Shown: positions 43,139-51,600 of the stretch, piece by piece | How positions within the stretch are numbered: position 1 is the stretch's first letter | Layout: each line of letters opens with the position of its first letter | DNA from: Actinocorallia aurantiaca | GTDB lineage: Bacteria > Actinomycetota > Actinomycetes > Streptosporangiales > Streptosporangiaceae | Direction of reading: 5' to 3' | Length of the DNA: 64,000 bases | NCBI RefSeq assembly: GCF_039533685.1 | Contig: NZ_BAAATZ010000008.1 | Coordinates: forward strand, 1-64,000 | Made by a program: the position numbers and the translations under genes | The notes under the pieces: model-generated | Seen by the model: the letters and a program-made list of their open reading frames with translations, nothing else | The model's database searches: none | Told to the model about the DNA's origin: nothing

Positions 43139-43297
43139 ATGAACGGGATCGTCACGCTCGTGCTGCTCGCGCTCCTCGCCGCCTTCTGCATCCGCTGGAC
43201 GGCCGTACGGCTCCGGTTCCCCGCGCCCACGACCAGCGCGGTCGTCATCGTCTTCGTGCTCGTGGTGCTGGCCCTGTGGGGGCAGTCACTGAATTGA
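43139..43297 (+). CDS. 52-residue two-helix membrane protein, unknown
   Basis: A small protein with two hydrophobic helices, GIVTLVLLALLAAFCI and SAVVIVFVLVVLALWG, joined by a basic loop RWTAVRLRFPAP. The positive loop suggests both ends outside and the loop inside. Support comes from the leaderless promoter spacing and the clean membrane topology; no family is recognised. It is divergent from the MFS-MarR gene with 92 bp between starts and is followed by the methyltransferase gene, so it could act with either. Confidence 0.6.
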   Translation: MNGIVTLVLLALLAAFCIRWTAVRLRFPAPTTSAVVIVFVLVVLALWGQSLN

Positions 43298-43369
43298 CCT
43301 CCCCGACGGTGAACCAGGAGGGGCTCCCGTCCGTCTCATCTGATTGACCACTGCGAGGGAAGGAGTCCC

Positions 43370-44062
43370 GTGCCGAGCACCGCCGTGGGCACCCTCTCCA
43401 CCTTCCTCACCAGACTCGCCGACTTCGCCGAGCCCCGGCCGCACGACGAGGCGCTGGACCTGTGCTACGGGTCCAGCCCGCTGGCCTCGGCCCTCACCCC
43501 GAGGGTCGGGCGGCTCACCTCCGTGGAGCTGGGCGCCGTGCCCGAGCCCGGGCCGGTGGAACTTCCCTACGCCGACGCGGCGTTCTCGCTGGTCACGGCG
43601 CGGTTCACCCTGCTGCGCATGACGGATCCGGCGGCCGCGCTCCGGGAGATGCTGCGGGTCTGCCACTCCTCGGGGCGGATCGTCCTGGCCGAACTGGCCC
43701 GCACCAACTGCTCCAGCGACCACCGGGACGCCCTGGAACGCGTACGCGACCCCAGCTTCCGGTCCACCCCGCCGATCGGCGACCTCATCGGGATGGTCGA
43801 GTCCGCCGGCGCCCGCATCACCCGGCTCGACCTGCTCACCGTGGAGCGCCCCGCCGAACCGTGGCTGGCCGCCGCCTGCGACCCGCGGATCGCCGAACGG
43901 CTGCGCGAGGTGCTGCTCGCCGAGGTCGACGGCGGTCCGAAGACCGGCGCCAAGCCCCGCATCATCGGGGGCGAACTGTGGTTCACCCAGACGTGGGCGC
44001 ACCTGGCCGCCGTCCCCGTACGAGGCGTACGAGGCGTACGGGAGCTGACGGGCCGCCGGTAG
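43370..44062 (+). CDS. degenerate class I SAM methyltransferase-like protein
   Basis: A 230-residue protein with the layout of a UbiE-type methyltransferase but a weak motif I (ALDLCYGSSPLASALTP instead of the usual DxGxGxG), while later parts are typical: PYADAAFSLVTARFTLLRMT, ALREMLRVCHSSGRIVLAEL, and IGMVESAGARITRLDLLTVE. It may bind SAM poorly or have another ligand. GTG start with AAGGAG 4 nt upstream. The C-terminus carries a VRGVRGVRE run from a threefold CGTACGAGG repeat. Confidence 0.75.
   Translation: MPSTAVGTLSTFLTRLADFAEPRPHDEALDLCYGSSPLASALTPRVGRLTSVELGAVPEPGPVELPYADAAFSLVTARFTLLRMTDPAAALREMLRVCHSSGRIVLAELARTNCSSDHRDALERVRDPSFRSTPPIGDLIGMVESAGARITRLDLLTVERPAEPWLAAACDPRIAERLREVLLAEVDGGPKTGAKPRIIGGELWFTQTWAHLAAVPVRGVRGVRELTGRR
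44017..44042 (+). repeat. threefold CGTACGAGG tandem repeat
   Basis: Two exact 9-bp units and a partial third (CGTACGGG) lie at the 3' end of the methyltransferase-like gene, adding the Val-Arg-Gly repeats near its C-terminus in frame. Confidence 0.9.
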
Positions 44063-44072
44063 CCCGCCCGCC

Positions 44073-46241
44073 TCAGGCGAGGGGCAGCTCGAACCAGACG
44101 GCCTTGCCGTCGGGCGTGGGGCGCGAGCCCCAGCGGGCCGCGATCTGGTCGACCAGGTACAGGCCGCGGCCGCCCTCGTCGGTCTCCCCCGCGTTGCGGA
44201 TGCGGGGCAGCCGCAGGTCCGGGTCGAAGACCTCCACCCACAGCGAGCCCACGCCCTTGCGCAGCCGCAGCCGGAACTCCTGCTTCACCGGATCGGGACG
44301 GCCCAATCCCAGACTGGCACTGCCCAGGTCCCAGTCGTCCTCGTCGAAGGAGAGCTCCGGCGCGCCCACCAGCGCGCGTTTCTGAGCGGGGACGTTGGTG
44401 GCGTGCAGCACCACGTTGGTGACGATCTCGGAGACCAGCAGGCAGGCCATCTCGGCCTCGTCCTCGTGCAGGCCCCAGGCCGCGAAGGTCTCGGCCGCCA
44501 GCCTGCGCGCCTCCGACACCATGATCGGCTCGGAGGGGAAGGTGCGCTCCTCCACGGGGAGCTCCTCCGAGGCGGTGCGGATGACGACCAGGGCCACGTC
44601 GTCGTCGATGTCGCCGGGCACCGCGGCGAACACCGTGTTGGCCACCGTCTCCACGTCGCTGCGCGAGACCCGGCCGACCGCCTCCTCGATCAGGAGGCGG
44701 GACTGCTCGCTGCTGTAGTACGTCCCGTCGTCCTTGGGACGGCGCTCCACCAGCCCGTCGGTGTACAGCACGAGGGTGCTGCCCGGGGGCAGGGTGACCG
44801 TCGCCTCGTTGTAGATGATGTCGCCGCCCAGGCCCGGGGAGCGCACGCCCAGCATCGCCCCGGCGGCGGAGTGGAAGTCCAGCTCGCCCACCCGGCCGTC
44901 GAGGACGAGCATCGGGGGGCTGTGCCCGGCGTTGGAGAAGGTCAGCTCCCGCGACCAGGCGTCGTAGACGAAGTAGGTGCAGGAGACCAGGGACGGGCGG
45001 GGCGCGTCCGCGGGGCTCATGGTGCGCACCCACTCGTCCAGCTTGCGCATGATGTCGGCGGGGGACTTGTCGTCCTGGGCGAAGGCGCGCAGCGCGGCGC
45101 GCAGCTGGCCCATCACCGCGGCGGCCCGCGCGCCGCGGCCCTCCACGTCGCCGATGACGATGCCGACCCGGCCCGCCGACAGCGGGATCACGTCGTACCA
45201 GTCGCCGCCGACCTGGGTCTGGATGCCGTGCCCATGGGACTCCAGCGGCTTGGCGGGCTCGTAGCGCCAGGCGATCTGCAGCCCGTCCAGCCTGGGCGGG
45301 CGTTCGCCCGGCAGCAGGTGGCGCTGGAAGGCCAGGGCGGTCTGGCGCTCCTCCTCGAAGAGGAGGGCGTTGTCGATGGACAGCGCCACCCGGCCGGCGA
45401 TCGCGCCGACGAGGTCGCGGTCGAAGCCGTCGTAGTGCGGGTCGGTGCGGCGGCCCAGGTGGGACAGGCCGAGGCTCATCACGCCCAGCACCTGGCCGCG
45501 CGCCACCAGCGGGGCGGAGATCATCGAGGTGAGGCCCAGCTCGTCGTCGAGCCCGGTGGTCAGGTCGACCAGCACCGCGTCGCGGCGGCTCATCGCCTTG
45601 GCCGCGTGGTGGTCGGGCGGGTAGGCCACCTGCTCGTCGACCTCGGGCCAGGTGCCGGGCGGCGGCGTCCAGTCGCCGGTGTGCCGCGAGATCCGCCGCA
45701 TCAGCTTGTCGGAGGAGGCCAGGTCGATGAAGACGTGGTCGGCGAACTGCGGGACCAGGGTGTCGGCCACCGCCCGCAGCGTGACCTCCAGCTCCAGGGA
45801 GCCGGCCAGCCGGGTGCCGATGCGGTCGAGCAGCCCGTACCTGTCCTGCTCTCGCTGGTTGCTGCGCAGCGCCTCACGGGCCAGGATCGCCACCCCGTCG
45901 ATGGCGCCCGACGGGTGGCGCAGCGGGACGGCCTGCGCCCGGGTGTAGATCGTGCTCCCGTCCTCCCGCAGGTTGCAGAAGGTGCCCTCCCAGACGCCGC
46001 CCTTCAGGACGTGCCGGGCCAGCTCGGTGGCCTGCTCGTGGTCCTCCTCGGCGATGCCGAGGGACAGCACGCTCTGGCCGATGTACTCGCTTCCGGCGAA
46101 GCCGAACAGCTTCTTGGCGAAGGCGTTGATGTGGATGATGTTGCTGAAGCGGTCGCAGACGATGACCGCCATCTCCATCTGGCCCAGCACCGCCTCGGGC
46201 GCCAGCTCGGGCTCGAAGGGGGGTTCGCCCCACTGCTTCAT
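44073..46241 (-). CDS. PAS-GAF-PP2C phosphatase with HATPase domain (RsbU/RsbW-like)
   Basis: A 722-residue signalling protein. Residues 18-125 are a PAS domain (VIVCDRFSNIIHINAFAKKL), about 150-300 a GAF domain, 310-545 a SpoIIE-type PP2C phosphatase (GGDWYDVIPLSAGRVGIVIG and LVLYTDGLVERR, with metal Asp residues, ending DDDVALVVIR), and 565-720 a HATPase_c anti-sigma kinase domain (ACLLVSEIVTNVVLHA ... GGRGLYLVDQIAARWG). Such proteins dephosphorylate anti-anti-sigma (STAS) partners and can rebind sigma factors, controlling stress or development. No STAS or sigma partner is adjacent. ATG with GGAGG 7 nt upstream. It is convergent with the methyltransferase-like gene. Confidence 0.93.
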   Translation of the reverse strand: MKQWGEPPFEPELAPEAVLGQMEMAVIVCDRFSNIIHINAFAKKLFGFAGSEYIGQSVLSLGIAEEDHEQATELARHVLKGGVWEGTFCNLREDGSTIYTRAQAVPLRHPSGAIDGVAILAREALRSNQREQDRYGLLDRIGTRLAGSLELEVTLRAVADTLVPQFADHVFIDLASSDKLMRRISRHTGDWTPPPGTWPEVDEQVAYPPDHHAAKAMSRRDAVLVDLTTGLDDELGLTSMISAPLVARGQVLGVMSLGLSHLGRRTDPHYDGFDRDLVGAIAGRVALSIDNALLFEEERQTALAFQRHLLPGERPPRLDGLQIAWRYEPAKPLESHGHGIQTQVGGDWYDVIPLSAGRVGIVIGDVEGRGARAAAVMGQLRAALRAFAQDDKSPADIMRKLDEWVRTMSPADAPRPSLVSCTYFVYDAWSRELTFSNAGHSPPMLVLDGRVGELDFHSAAGAMLGVRSPGLGGDIIYNEATVTLPPGSTLVLYTDGLVERRPKDDGTYYSSEQSRLLIEEAVGRVSRSDVETVANTVFAAVPGDIDDDVALVVIRTASEELPVEERTFPSEPIMVSEARRLAAETFAAWGLHEDEAEMACLLVSEIVTNVVLHATNVPAQKRALVGAPELSFDEDDWDLGSASLGLGRPDPVKQEFRLRLRKGVGSLWVEVFDPDLRLPRIRNAGETDEGGRGLYLVDQIAARWGSRPTPDGKAVWFELPLA

Positions 46242-46319
46242 CCCCGCACCTCCGGCGCCCTTTCCATGACGAATACGGCGCCCGTGGGCGGGAGGGGGTG
46301 GAGATCCTCGACCAAGATC

Positions 46320-47033
46320 TCAGAGCTTCGCGACGAAGACGTGTTCGGCGATGCGTCGCGGAAGCTCTGTCTCAGGCCCGTCTCCGGAGTCCTCACTGGT
46401 CACTCGCACACCATCGTCGCCAACCGCGAGCGTCACCTCGCGTCCGGGCTGAATCCCGACCTGCTTGAGTTTAAGCATAAGGTCATGATCACTCTGGATC
46501 TGTTCACTGATCCGCCGGATGACCGCGGCTTGTCCGTCCCGGGTGGCGACCGACGTCATCGCCGTCAGGCCCTCGTCCTCACCGGCCTGCTCCTCTTCGC
46601 CGCTGTGGCCGCCGAGCTCCTCCAGACCGGGGATCGGGTTGCCGTGCGGGCAGGTCGTGGGGTTGTCCAGCAGCACCAGCAGCCGCCGCTCCACCGACTC
46701 GGACATGACGTGCTCCCACCGGCAGGCCTCGGAGTGCACTTCCTCCCAGGGCAGGCCGATGACGTTCACGAGCAGGCATTCGGCGAGACGGTGCTTGCGC
46801 ATCACCCGTACCGCCAGGTCCCGGCCGGATCTGGTCAACGCCAGGTGGCGGTCGCCCTCTACCCGCAGCAGGCCGTCGCGTTCCATACGGGCGACCGTCT
46901 GGCTGACGGTTGGCCCGCTCTGGGAGAGTCGTTCGGCGATGCGCGCGCGCAGCGGGACGATCCCCTCCTCTTCAAGCTCGAACACCGTGCGGAGATACAT
47001 CTCCGTGGTGTCGATCAGGCCGTGTGAGGTCAA
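46320..47033 (-). CDS. ideR: iron-dependent repressor of the DtxR/IdeR family
   Basis: A 237-residue metal-dependent regulator. The N-terminal winged helix reads LIDTTEMYLRTVFELEEEGI then RIAERLSQSGPTVSQTVARM, and the metal-binding dimerisation domain CRWEHVMSESVERRLLVLLD with HGNPIPGLEEL; these are nearly the IdeR consensus, including the Cys, Glu and His ligands. The C-terminal part is an SH3-like FeoA domain (VGIQPGREVTLAVGDDGVRV). It binds iron-box operators and represses siderophore uptake genes when iron is plentiful. TTG start at 47033 with GGAGG 4 nt upstream; a TAAACT box at 47057-47062 gives a short leader. Confidence 0.92.
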   Translation of the reverse strand: MTSHGLIDTTEMYLRTVFELEEEGIVPLRARIAERLSQSGPTVSQTVARMERDGLLRVEGDRHLALTRSGRDLAVRVMRKHRLAECLLVNVIGLPWEEVHSEACRWEHVMSESVERRLLVLLDNPTTCPHGNPIPGLEELGGHSGEEEQAGEDEGLTAMTSVATRDGQAAVIRRISEQIQSDHDLMLKLKQVGIQPGREVTLAVGDDGVRVTSEDSGDGPETELPRRIAEHVFVAKL

Positions 47034-47056
47034 GGTTCCTCCAGTCTCTGCCTCAG

Positions 47057-47062
47057 AGTTTA
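47057..47062 (-). promoter_or_regulatory. candidate -10 box of ideR
   Basis: TAAACT on the minus strand, 23 nt upstream of the TTG start, leaves a leader of about 16 nt that includes the SD GGAGG. No strong -35 is seen. Confidence 0.4.
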
Positions 47063-47144
47063 CGTCTTCGGCCGCCCTCCAGATGCCCGGATACCGGAGC
47101 TCAGTTAAGCGTTTTGCGGGTGCGTCGTATTCCACTCAACTACA

Positions 47145-47170
47145 AAGGGCCGCCCGCGGGGGCGGCCCTT
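47145..47170 (-). terminator. terminator of the citrate synthase gene
   Basis: AAGGGCCGCC and GGCGGCCCTT form a perfect 10-bp stem with a 6-nt loop, 10 nt after the stop codon in the minus direction. Confidence 0.8.
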
Positions 47171-47180
47171 GTGACATTCG

Positions 47181-48275
47181 TTACAGGCTTTGATCGCCCG
47201 AGACCTCGGAAACGGGGCGGGTTCCGGGGCCGGTGTAGCGGGCGCTCGGGCGCACCAGGCGGCCGGTGCGCTTCTGCTCCAGGATGTGGGCGGCCCAGCC
47301 CGCGGTGCGTCCGCAGGTGAACATCGCGGGCATCATCGCGGTCGGGACCTCGGCGAAGTCCAGGATCACCGCGGCCCAGAACTCGACGTTCGTCTCGATC
47401 GGGCGGTCGGGACGGCGCGCGCGCAGCTCCTCCAGCGCGGCGTCCTCCAGCGCCTTGGCCGCCTCGTACCGGGTGGCGCCCAGTTCCCGGGCGGTGCGGC
47501 GCAGCACCCGGGCGCGCGGGTCCTCCGCCCGGTAGACGCGGTGGCCGAAGCCCATGAGCCGCTCTCCGCCGTCGAGGATGTCGGCGACGACCTTGCGTGC
47601 GTCGCCGAGCTGCTCGACCCGCTCGATCATCGGCAGGACGCGGGCGGGGGCGCCGCCGTGCAGCGGGCCGGACATCGCGCCGATCGCGCCGGAGACGGCC
47701 GCGGCCACGTCGGCCCCGGTGGAGGCGATCACCCGTGCGGTGAAGGTGGAGGCGTTCAGGCCGTGCTCGGCCGCCGAGACCCAGTAGGCGTCGATGGCCC
47801 GCACGTGCCGGGGATCGGGCTCGCCGCGCCAGCGGATCATGAACTGCTCGGTGACGGTCCGGCCCTCGTCGACCCGCGACTGCGGAACGGCCGGCAGGCT
47901 CAGGCCGCGGGCGCTCTGCGCGGCGAAGGACAGCGTCTGCGCCGAGACGCGGGCGAGGTCGGCACGGGCCTCGGCGTCGGAGACGTCCAGCAGGGGGCGC
48001 ATGCCGTAGACGGTGGCCAGGGTCGGCAGCGAGGCCTGCACGTCCACCCGGACGTCACCGGAGCGCACCGGCAGGAGGTGCGGCTCGGCGGGGGCCAGGC
48101 CGGGGTCGAACGAGTCGTCCACGAGCAGGCCCCAGACCCGGTCGAAGGAGACGACGCCCACGAGGTCCTCGATGTCCACGCCCCGGTAGCGCAGGGCGCC
48201 GCCCTCCTTGTCGGGCTCGGCGATCTCGGTCTCGAAGGCGACGACTCCTTCGAGCCCCGGCTTGAACTCAGACAT
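47181..48275 (-). CDS. citrate synthase 2
   Basis: A 364-residue citrate synthase of the short Gram-positive type, condensing oxaloacetate and acetyl-CoA. It starts with the family-typical MSEFKPGLEGVVAFETEIAE and LRYRGVDIEDLVG. Active-site His and Asp regions are visible in SGPLHGGAPARVLPMIERV, RLMGFGHRVYRAEDPRARVL and NVEFWAAVILDFAEVPTAMM (catalytic Asp), then MFTCGRTAGWAAHILEQKR. ATG at 48275. It is divergent from pdxH with 101 bp between, in which no clear promoter can be fixed. Confidence 0.95.
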   Translation of the reverse strand: MSEFKPGLEGVVAFETEIAEPDKEGGALRYRGVDIEDLVGVVSFDRVWGLLVDDSFDPGLAPAEPHLLPVRSGDVRVDVQASLPTLATVYGMRPLLDVSDAEARADLARVSAQTLSFAAQSARGLSLPAVPQSRVDEGRTVTEQFMIRWRGEPDPRHVRAIDAYWVSAAEHGLNASTFTARVIASTGADVAAAVSGAIGAMSGPLHGGAPARVLPMIERVEQLGDARKVVADILDGGERLMGFGHRVYRAEDPRARVLRRTARELGATRYEAAKALEDAALEELRARRPDRPIETNVEFWAAVILDFAEVPTAMMPAMFTCGRTAGWAAHILEQKRTGRLVRPSARYTGPGTRPVSEVSGDQSL

Positions 48276-48376
48276 ACGGCCTGCCTTTCGGTTCCCCTGC
48301 GGTCGGTCGCCGTGCATCGAACCCTGCTCGGTTACCCGCCAGTATCCCAGGGGGGCGTCTCGGGTTCCAGGGGCTG

Positions 48377-49057
48377 GTGGAAAGCTTGACCACCGTGGAT
48401 CGTCTTCCCGCTGACCCCGCAGGCTTGAGAATCTCATACGAAAGAGGGGCCCTCACCGAAGAAACCGCGCCCGCCGAGCCCTTCGCCCTGTTCGCCGACT
48501 GGTTCGCGGACGCGGTGGACGCGGGGCTGCCCGACCCCAACGCCATGGTCCTGGCGACCGCCTCGGCGGAGGGCAGGCCGAGGGCCCGCACCGTCCTCCT
48601 CAAGGGGTTCAAGGAGGACGGCTTCCGGTTCTTCACCAACCACACCTCGCGCAAAGGCCGGGACCTGGCGGAGAACCCCTGGGCGAGCCTCCTCTTCCCC
48701 TGGCATCCGCTGCAGCGGCAGGTGATCGTCATGGGCCGGGCCGAGACGCTGCCGCCGGAGGAGAGCGCCGCCTACTTCCGCTCCCGCCCCCACGGCTCGC
48801 AGATCGGCGCCTGGGCCTCCCGGCAGTCCTCGGTGATCCCGGGCAGGGAGGAACTGGAGAATCGGTTCTCTGAATTGGCCATAAAATGGCCGGAACCGGA
48901 CAGCGTCCCCGTGCCCGACTTCTGGGGCGGCTATCTGGTGATCCCCGATTCGGTGGAGTTCTGGCAGGGCCGGCCCGACCGGCTGCACGACCGGCTGCGC
49001 TACACCCGGGAGACCGGATCCCCCGACCCCTGGCTACGGGAGCGCCTCGCCCCATGA
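48377..49057 (+). CDS. pdxH: pyridoxamine 5'-phosphate oxidase
   Basis: A 226-residue FMN enzyme oxidising pyridoxine or pyridoxamine phosphate to pyridoxal phosphate. Motifs: RTVLLKGFKEDGFRFFTNHT, SRKGRDLAENPWASLLFPWH, RQVIVMGRAETLPPEESAAY, SRPHGSQIGAWASRQSSVI, and the C-terminal FWGGYLVIPDSVEFWQGRPD followed by RLHDRLRYTR, the substrate-binding signature. GTG at 48377 is taken as start; a TTG at 48386 is possible. The stop overlaps the start of the MFS gene (ATGA). Confidence 0.95.
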   Translation: MESLTTVDRLPADPAGLRISYERGALTEETAPAEPFALFADWFADAVDAGLPDPNAMVLATASAEGRPRARTVLLKGFKEDGFRFFTNHTSRKGRDLAENPWASLLFPWHPLQRQVIVMGRAETLPPEESAAYFRSRPHGSQIGAWASRQSSVIPGREELENRFSELAIKWPEPDSVPVPDFWGGYLVIPDSVEFWQGRPDRLHDRLRYTRETGSPDPWLRERLAP

Positions 49058-50328
49058 GCAAGAGACTGCTGCTCGACACCACGCCTCTGCGCAACCCCGC
49101 CTACCGAAGGCTGTGGATCGGGCACGGAGTCTCCTTCACCGGCTTCCAGATCACCTCGGTGGCCGTGCCCGTGCAGGTCTACCAGATGACCGGCTCGTCC
49201 TTCTGGGTCGGCGTCCTGGGCGTGGTCAACCTGGTGCCGCTGATCGTCTTCGGCCTGTGGGGCGGCGCCGTCGCCGACCACATGGACCGGCGCAGGCTGC
49301 TGTTCCTGTCCTCGCTGCTGACCTGGGTCGCCACCCTCGGCCTCCTCGCCCAGGCCGTCCTGCGCCTGGAACTGCTCTGGCTGCTCATGGCCGTGGTGGC
49401 GCTGCAGTCCACCGGCTTCGCGATCTCCTCGCCGACCCGCGGCGCGATCGTGCCCCGGCTGTTCAGCGTCGAGGAGATCCCCGCCGCCAACACCCTCAGC
49501 TACACCTTCAGCCAGGCCGCCACCCTCGGCGGACCGCTGCTGGCCGGCCTGATCCTCACCCGCTGGGACTACTCCTGGGCCTACGCCCTGGACGCGGTCC
49601 TGTTCACGGTGATGCTCTGGGCCGCCTTCCGGCTGCCCGACATCCCGCCGCTCGACGGCACCGAGAAGGTCCAGGGCACGCCCGGACTGCGCTCCATCCT
49701 GGACGGGCTGCGCTTCCTGTGGACCCAGCCGGTCCTGCTGATGTCCTTCGTCGTCGACATCATCGCGATGGGCGTCGCGATGCCCCGCGCCCTGTTCCCC
49801 GAACTGGCCGACACCCGGTTCGGCGGCGAGTCCGCGGTCGGCTGGCTGTTCGCCGCGATCGGCATCGGCGCGGTCCTGGGCGGCCTGTTCTCCGGCTGGA
49901 TCGGCCGGATCCGGCGGCAGGGCCTGGCCCTGGTCGTCTCGATCGTCCTGTGGGGCCTGGCGGTGGCCCTGGCCGGGCTGCAGCACTCCCTGTGGGCGGC
50001 GGTGGCGCTGCTGGCCCTGGCCGGCGCGGCAGACCTCGTCTCGGCCGTCTTCCGCACGACGATCCTGCAGACCTACGCGCCCGACGAGCTGCGCGGGCGG
50101 GTCCAGGGCATCTTCACCGTGGTCGTCGCCGGCGGCCCCCGGCTCGGCGACATGCGCGCCGGGATCATGGCCGTGGCCTTCGGCGCGGGCGTCTCCTGGG
50201 TGTTCGGCGGCCTGGCCTGCGCGGTGCTCGTCGTCCTGGTGGGCCTCGCCTCCCCCGCCCTGCTGCGCTACCGTCCGGACGCCCCGGACCACGGGCCGGA
50301 GGAGCGATCTTCCAAGCAGGTCACGTAG
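49054..50328 (+). CDS. MFS exporter, EntS-like (MFS_3)
   Basis: A 424-residue transporter with 12 predicted helices, resembling the EntS/MFS_3 group: RNPAYRRLWIGHGVSFTGFQ at the N-terminus, GAVADHMDRRRLLFLSSLLT as motif A, SSPTRGAIVPRLFSVEEIPA, and FRTTILQTYAPDELRGRVQG in the second half. Members export siderophores or other small molecules. Start overlaps pdxH by 4 bp. Its TAG stop is the first half of the TAGGCT box that would start serC transcription. With IdeR nearby an iron link is possible but unproven. Confidence 0.88.
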   Translation: MSKRLLLDTTPLRNPAYRRLWIGHGVSFTGFQITSVAVPVQVYQMTGSSFWVGVLGVVNLVPLIVFGLWGGAVADHMDRRRLLFLSSLLTWVATLGLLAQAVLRLELLWLLMAVVALQSTGFAISSPTRGAIVPRLFSVEEIPAANTLSYTFSQAATLGGPLLAGLILTRWDYSWAYALDAVLFTVMLWAAFRLPDIPPLDGTEKVQGTPGLRSILDGLRFLWTQPVLLMSFVVDIIAMGVAMPRALFPELADTRFGGESAVGWLFAAIGIGAVLGGLFSGWIGRIRRQGLALVVSIVLWGLAVALAGLQHSLWAAVALLALAGAADLVSAVFRTTILQTYAPDELRGRVQGIFTVVVAGGPRLGDMRAGIMAVAFGAGVSWVFGGLACAVLVVLVGLASPALLRYRPDAPDHGPEERSSKQVT

Positions 50329-50331
50329 GCT
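50326..50331 (+). promoter_or_regulatory. -10 box of serC, made from the upstream stop codon
   Basis: TAGGCT is followed by 8 nt and the GTG of serC (50340). The TAG is the stop codon of the MFS gene, so gene end and promoter share bases. Confidence 0.45.
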
Positions 50332-50339
50332 TTCCCGAT

Positions 50340-51458
50340 GTGAGCGACATCGTCATCCCCGAAGAGATCAAGCCCGCAGACGGCCGTTTCGGCTGCGGCC
50401 CGTCCAAGGTCCGTCCCGAGCAGCTGCAGGCGCTGTACGACTCCGGCAGCACCTACCTGGGCACTTCGCACCGGCAGAAGCCGGTCAAGTCGCTGTTCGG
50501 CCGGGTCCGCTCCGGGCTGGGCGAGCTGTTCCAGCTGCCGTCCGGATACGAGGTCCTGATCAGCAACGGTGGCACCACCGCCTTCTGGGACGCCGCCGCC
50601 TTCGGCCTGGTCCGCCAGAAGTCCCAGCACGCCACCTTCGGCGAGTTCTCCTCCAAGTTCGCCAAGGTCGTCTCCGGCGCCCCTTGGCTGGACGAGCCGA
50701 CCAAGGTCTCCGCCGACCCGGGCTCGCACCCGGTGCCGGTCGCCGAGGAGGGCGTGGACGTCTACGCGCTCACCCACAACGAGACCTCCACCGGCGTCGC
50801 GATGCCGATCCGGCGCGTCGTCGAGGACGACTCGCTGGTCATGGTCGACGCCACCTCCGGAGCCGGCGGCCTCCCCGTCGACGTCTCCGAGACCGACGTG
50901 TACTACTTCGCCCCGCAGAAGTGCTTCGCCGCCGACGGCGGCCTGTGGGTGGCCCTGGTCTCGCCCAAGGCGCTGGCCCGGATCGACGAGATCGCCTCCT
51001 CCGGCCGCTACATCCCGGAGTTCTTCAACCTCACGACCGTGGTGGACAACTCCGCCAAGGACCAGACCTACAACACCCCCGCCGTGTCCACCGCGCTGCT
51101 CTTCGCCGAGCAGATCGAGTGGATGAACTCCAACGGCGGCCTGGCCTGGACCACCTCCCGGACCGCCGACTCGGCCTCCCGGCTGTACTCCTGGGCCGAG
51201 AAGTCCGAGGTCGCCACCCCGTTCGTGGCCGACCCGGCGCAGCGCTCCCAGGTCGTCGGCACGATCGACTTCGCCGAGGGCGTCGACGCCGCCGCGATCG
51301 CCAAGGTGCTGCGCGCCAACGGCATCGTGGACACCGAGCCCTACCGCAAGCTCGGCCGCAACCAGCTGCGCGTCGGCATGTTCCCGGCGATCGACCCCGC
51401 CGACGTCGAGGCGCTCACCGCCTGCGTCGACCACGTGGTCGAGCGCCTGAACGGGTGA
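50340..51458 (+). CDS. serC: phosphoserine aminotransferase
   Basis: A 372-residue PLP-dependent aminotransferase of the actinobacterial SerC type, converting 3-phosphohydroxypyruvate to phosphoserine in serine synthesis. It begins IPEEIKPADGRFGCGPSKVR, contains YLGTSHRQKPVKSLFGRVRS, the substrate loop THNETSTGVAMPIRRV, VMVDATSGAGGLPVDV and the PLP lysine in DVYYFAPQKCFAADGGLWVA, and ends in YRKLGRNQLRVGMFPAIDPA. The GTG start lacks an SD and lies just behind a TAGGCT box. It stands one gene after pdxH, which makes its cofactor. Confidence 0.95.
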   Translation: MSDIVIPEEIKPADGRFGCGPSKVRPEQLQALYDSGSTYLGTSHRQKPVKSLFGRVRSGLGELFQLPSGYEVLISNGGTTAFWDAAAFGLVRQKSQHATFGEFSSKFAKVVSGAPWLDEPTKVSADPGSHPVPVAEEGVDVYALTHNETSTGVAMPIRRVVEDDSLVMVDATSGAGGLPVDVSETDVYYFAPQKCFAADGGLWVALVSPKALARIDEIASSGRYIPEFFNLTTVVDNSAKDQTYNTPAVSTALLFAEQIEWMNSNGGLAWTTSRTADSASRLYSWAEKSEVATPFVADPAQRSQVVGTIDFAEGVDAAAIAKVLRANGIVDTEPYRKLGRNQLRVGMFPAIDPADVEALTACVDHVVERLNG

Positions 51459-51503
51459 GAGGCGCCACTGCCGACCCCGGCGCGGGCATTCCGGACCCGC
51501 CAA

Positions 51504-51509
51504 TAGGCT
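51504..51509 (+). promoter_or_regulatory. -10 box of the 51511 envelope module
   Basis: TAGGCT lies 7 nt before GTG 51517 (and 1 nt before ATG 51511). A leaderless start at the GTG is the simplest reading. Confidence 0.45.
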
Positions 51510-51510
51510 C

Positions 51511-51600
51511 ATGAGCGTGTACCGTCCCACCCGCTGGCTGCTGCCGTTGATCCTGATCCTGCTCGTGGTGGCCGTGATCGTGGGAACCCTGCTGCAGTGA
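51511..51600 (+). CDS. 29-residue single-helix membrane peptide
   Basis: MSVYRPTRWLLPLILILLVV begins a tiny protein with a basic N-terminus and one hydrophobic helix ending AVIVGTLLQ. The start could be ATG 51511 or, more likely for a leaderless message, GTG 51517 two codons on. Its TGA overlaps the GTG start of the next gene (GTGA), which suggests translational coupling and a real gene. Probably a membrane peptide acting with the exported protein that follows. Function unknown. Confidence 0.6.
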   Translation: MSVYRPTRWLLPLILILLVVAVIVGTLLQ

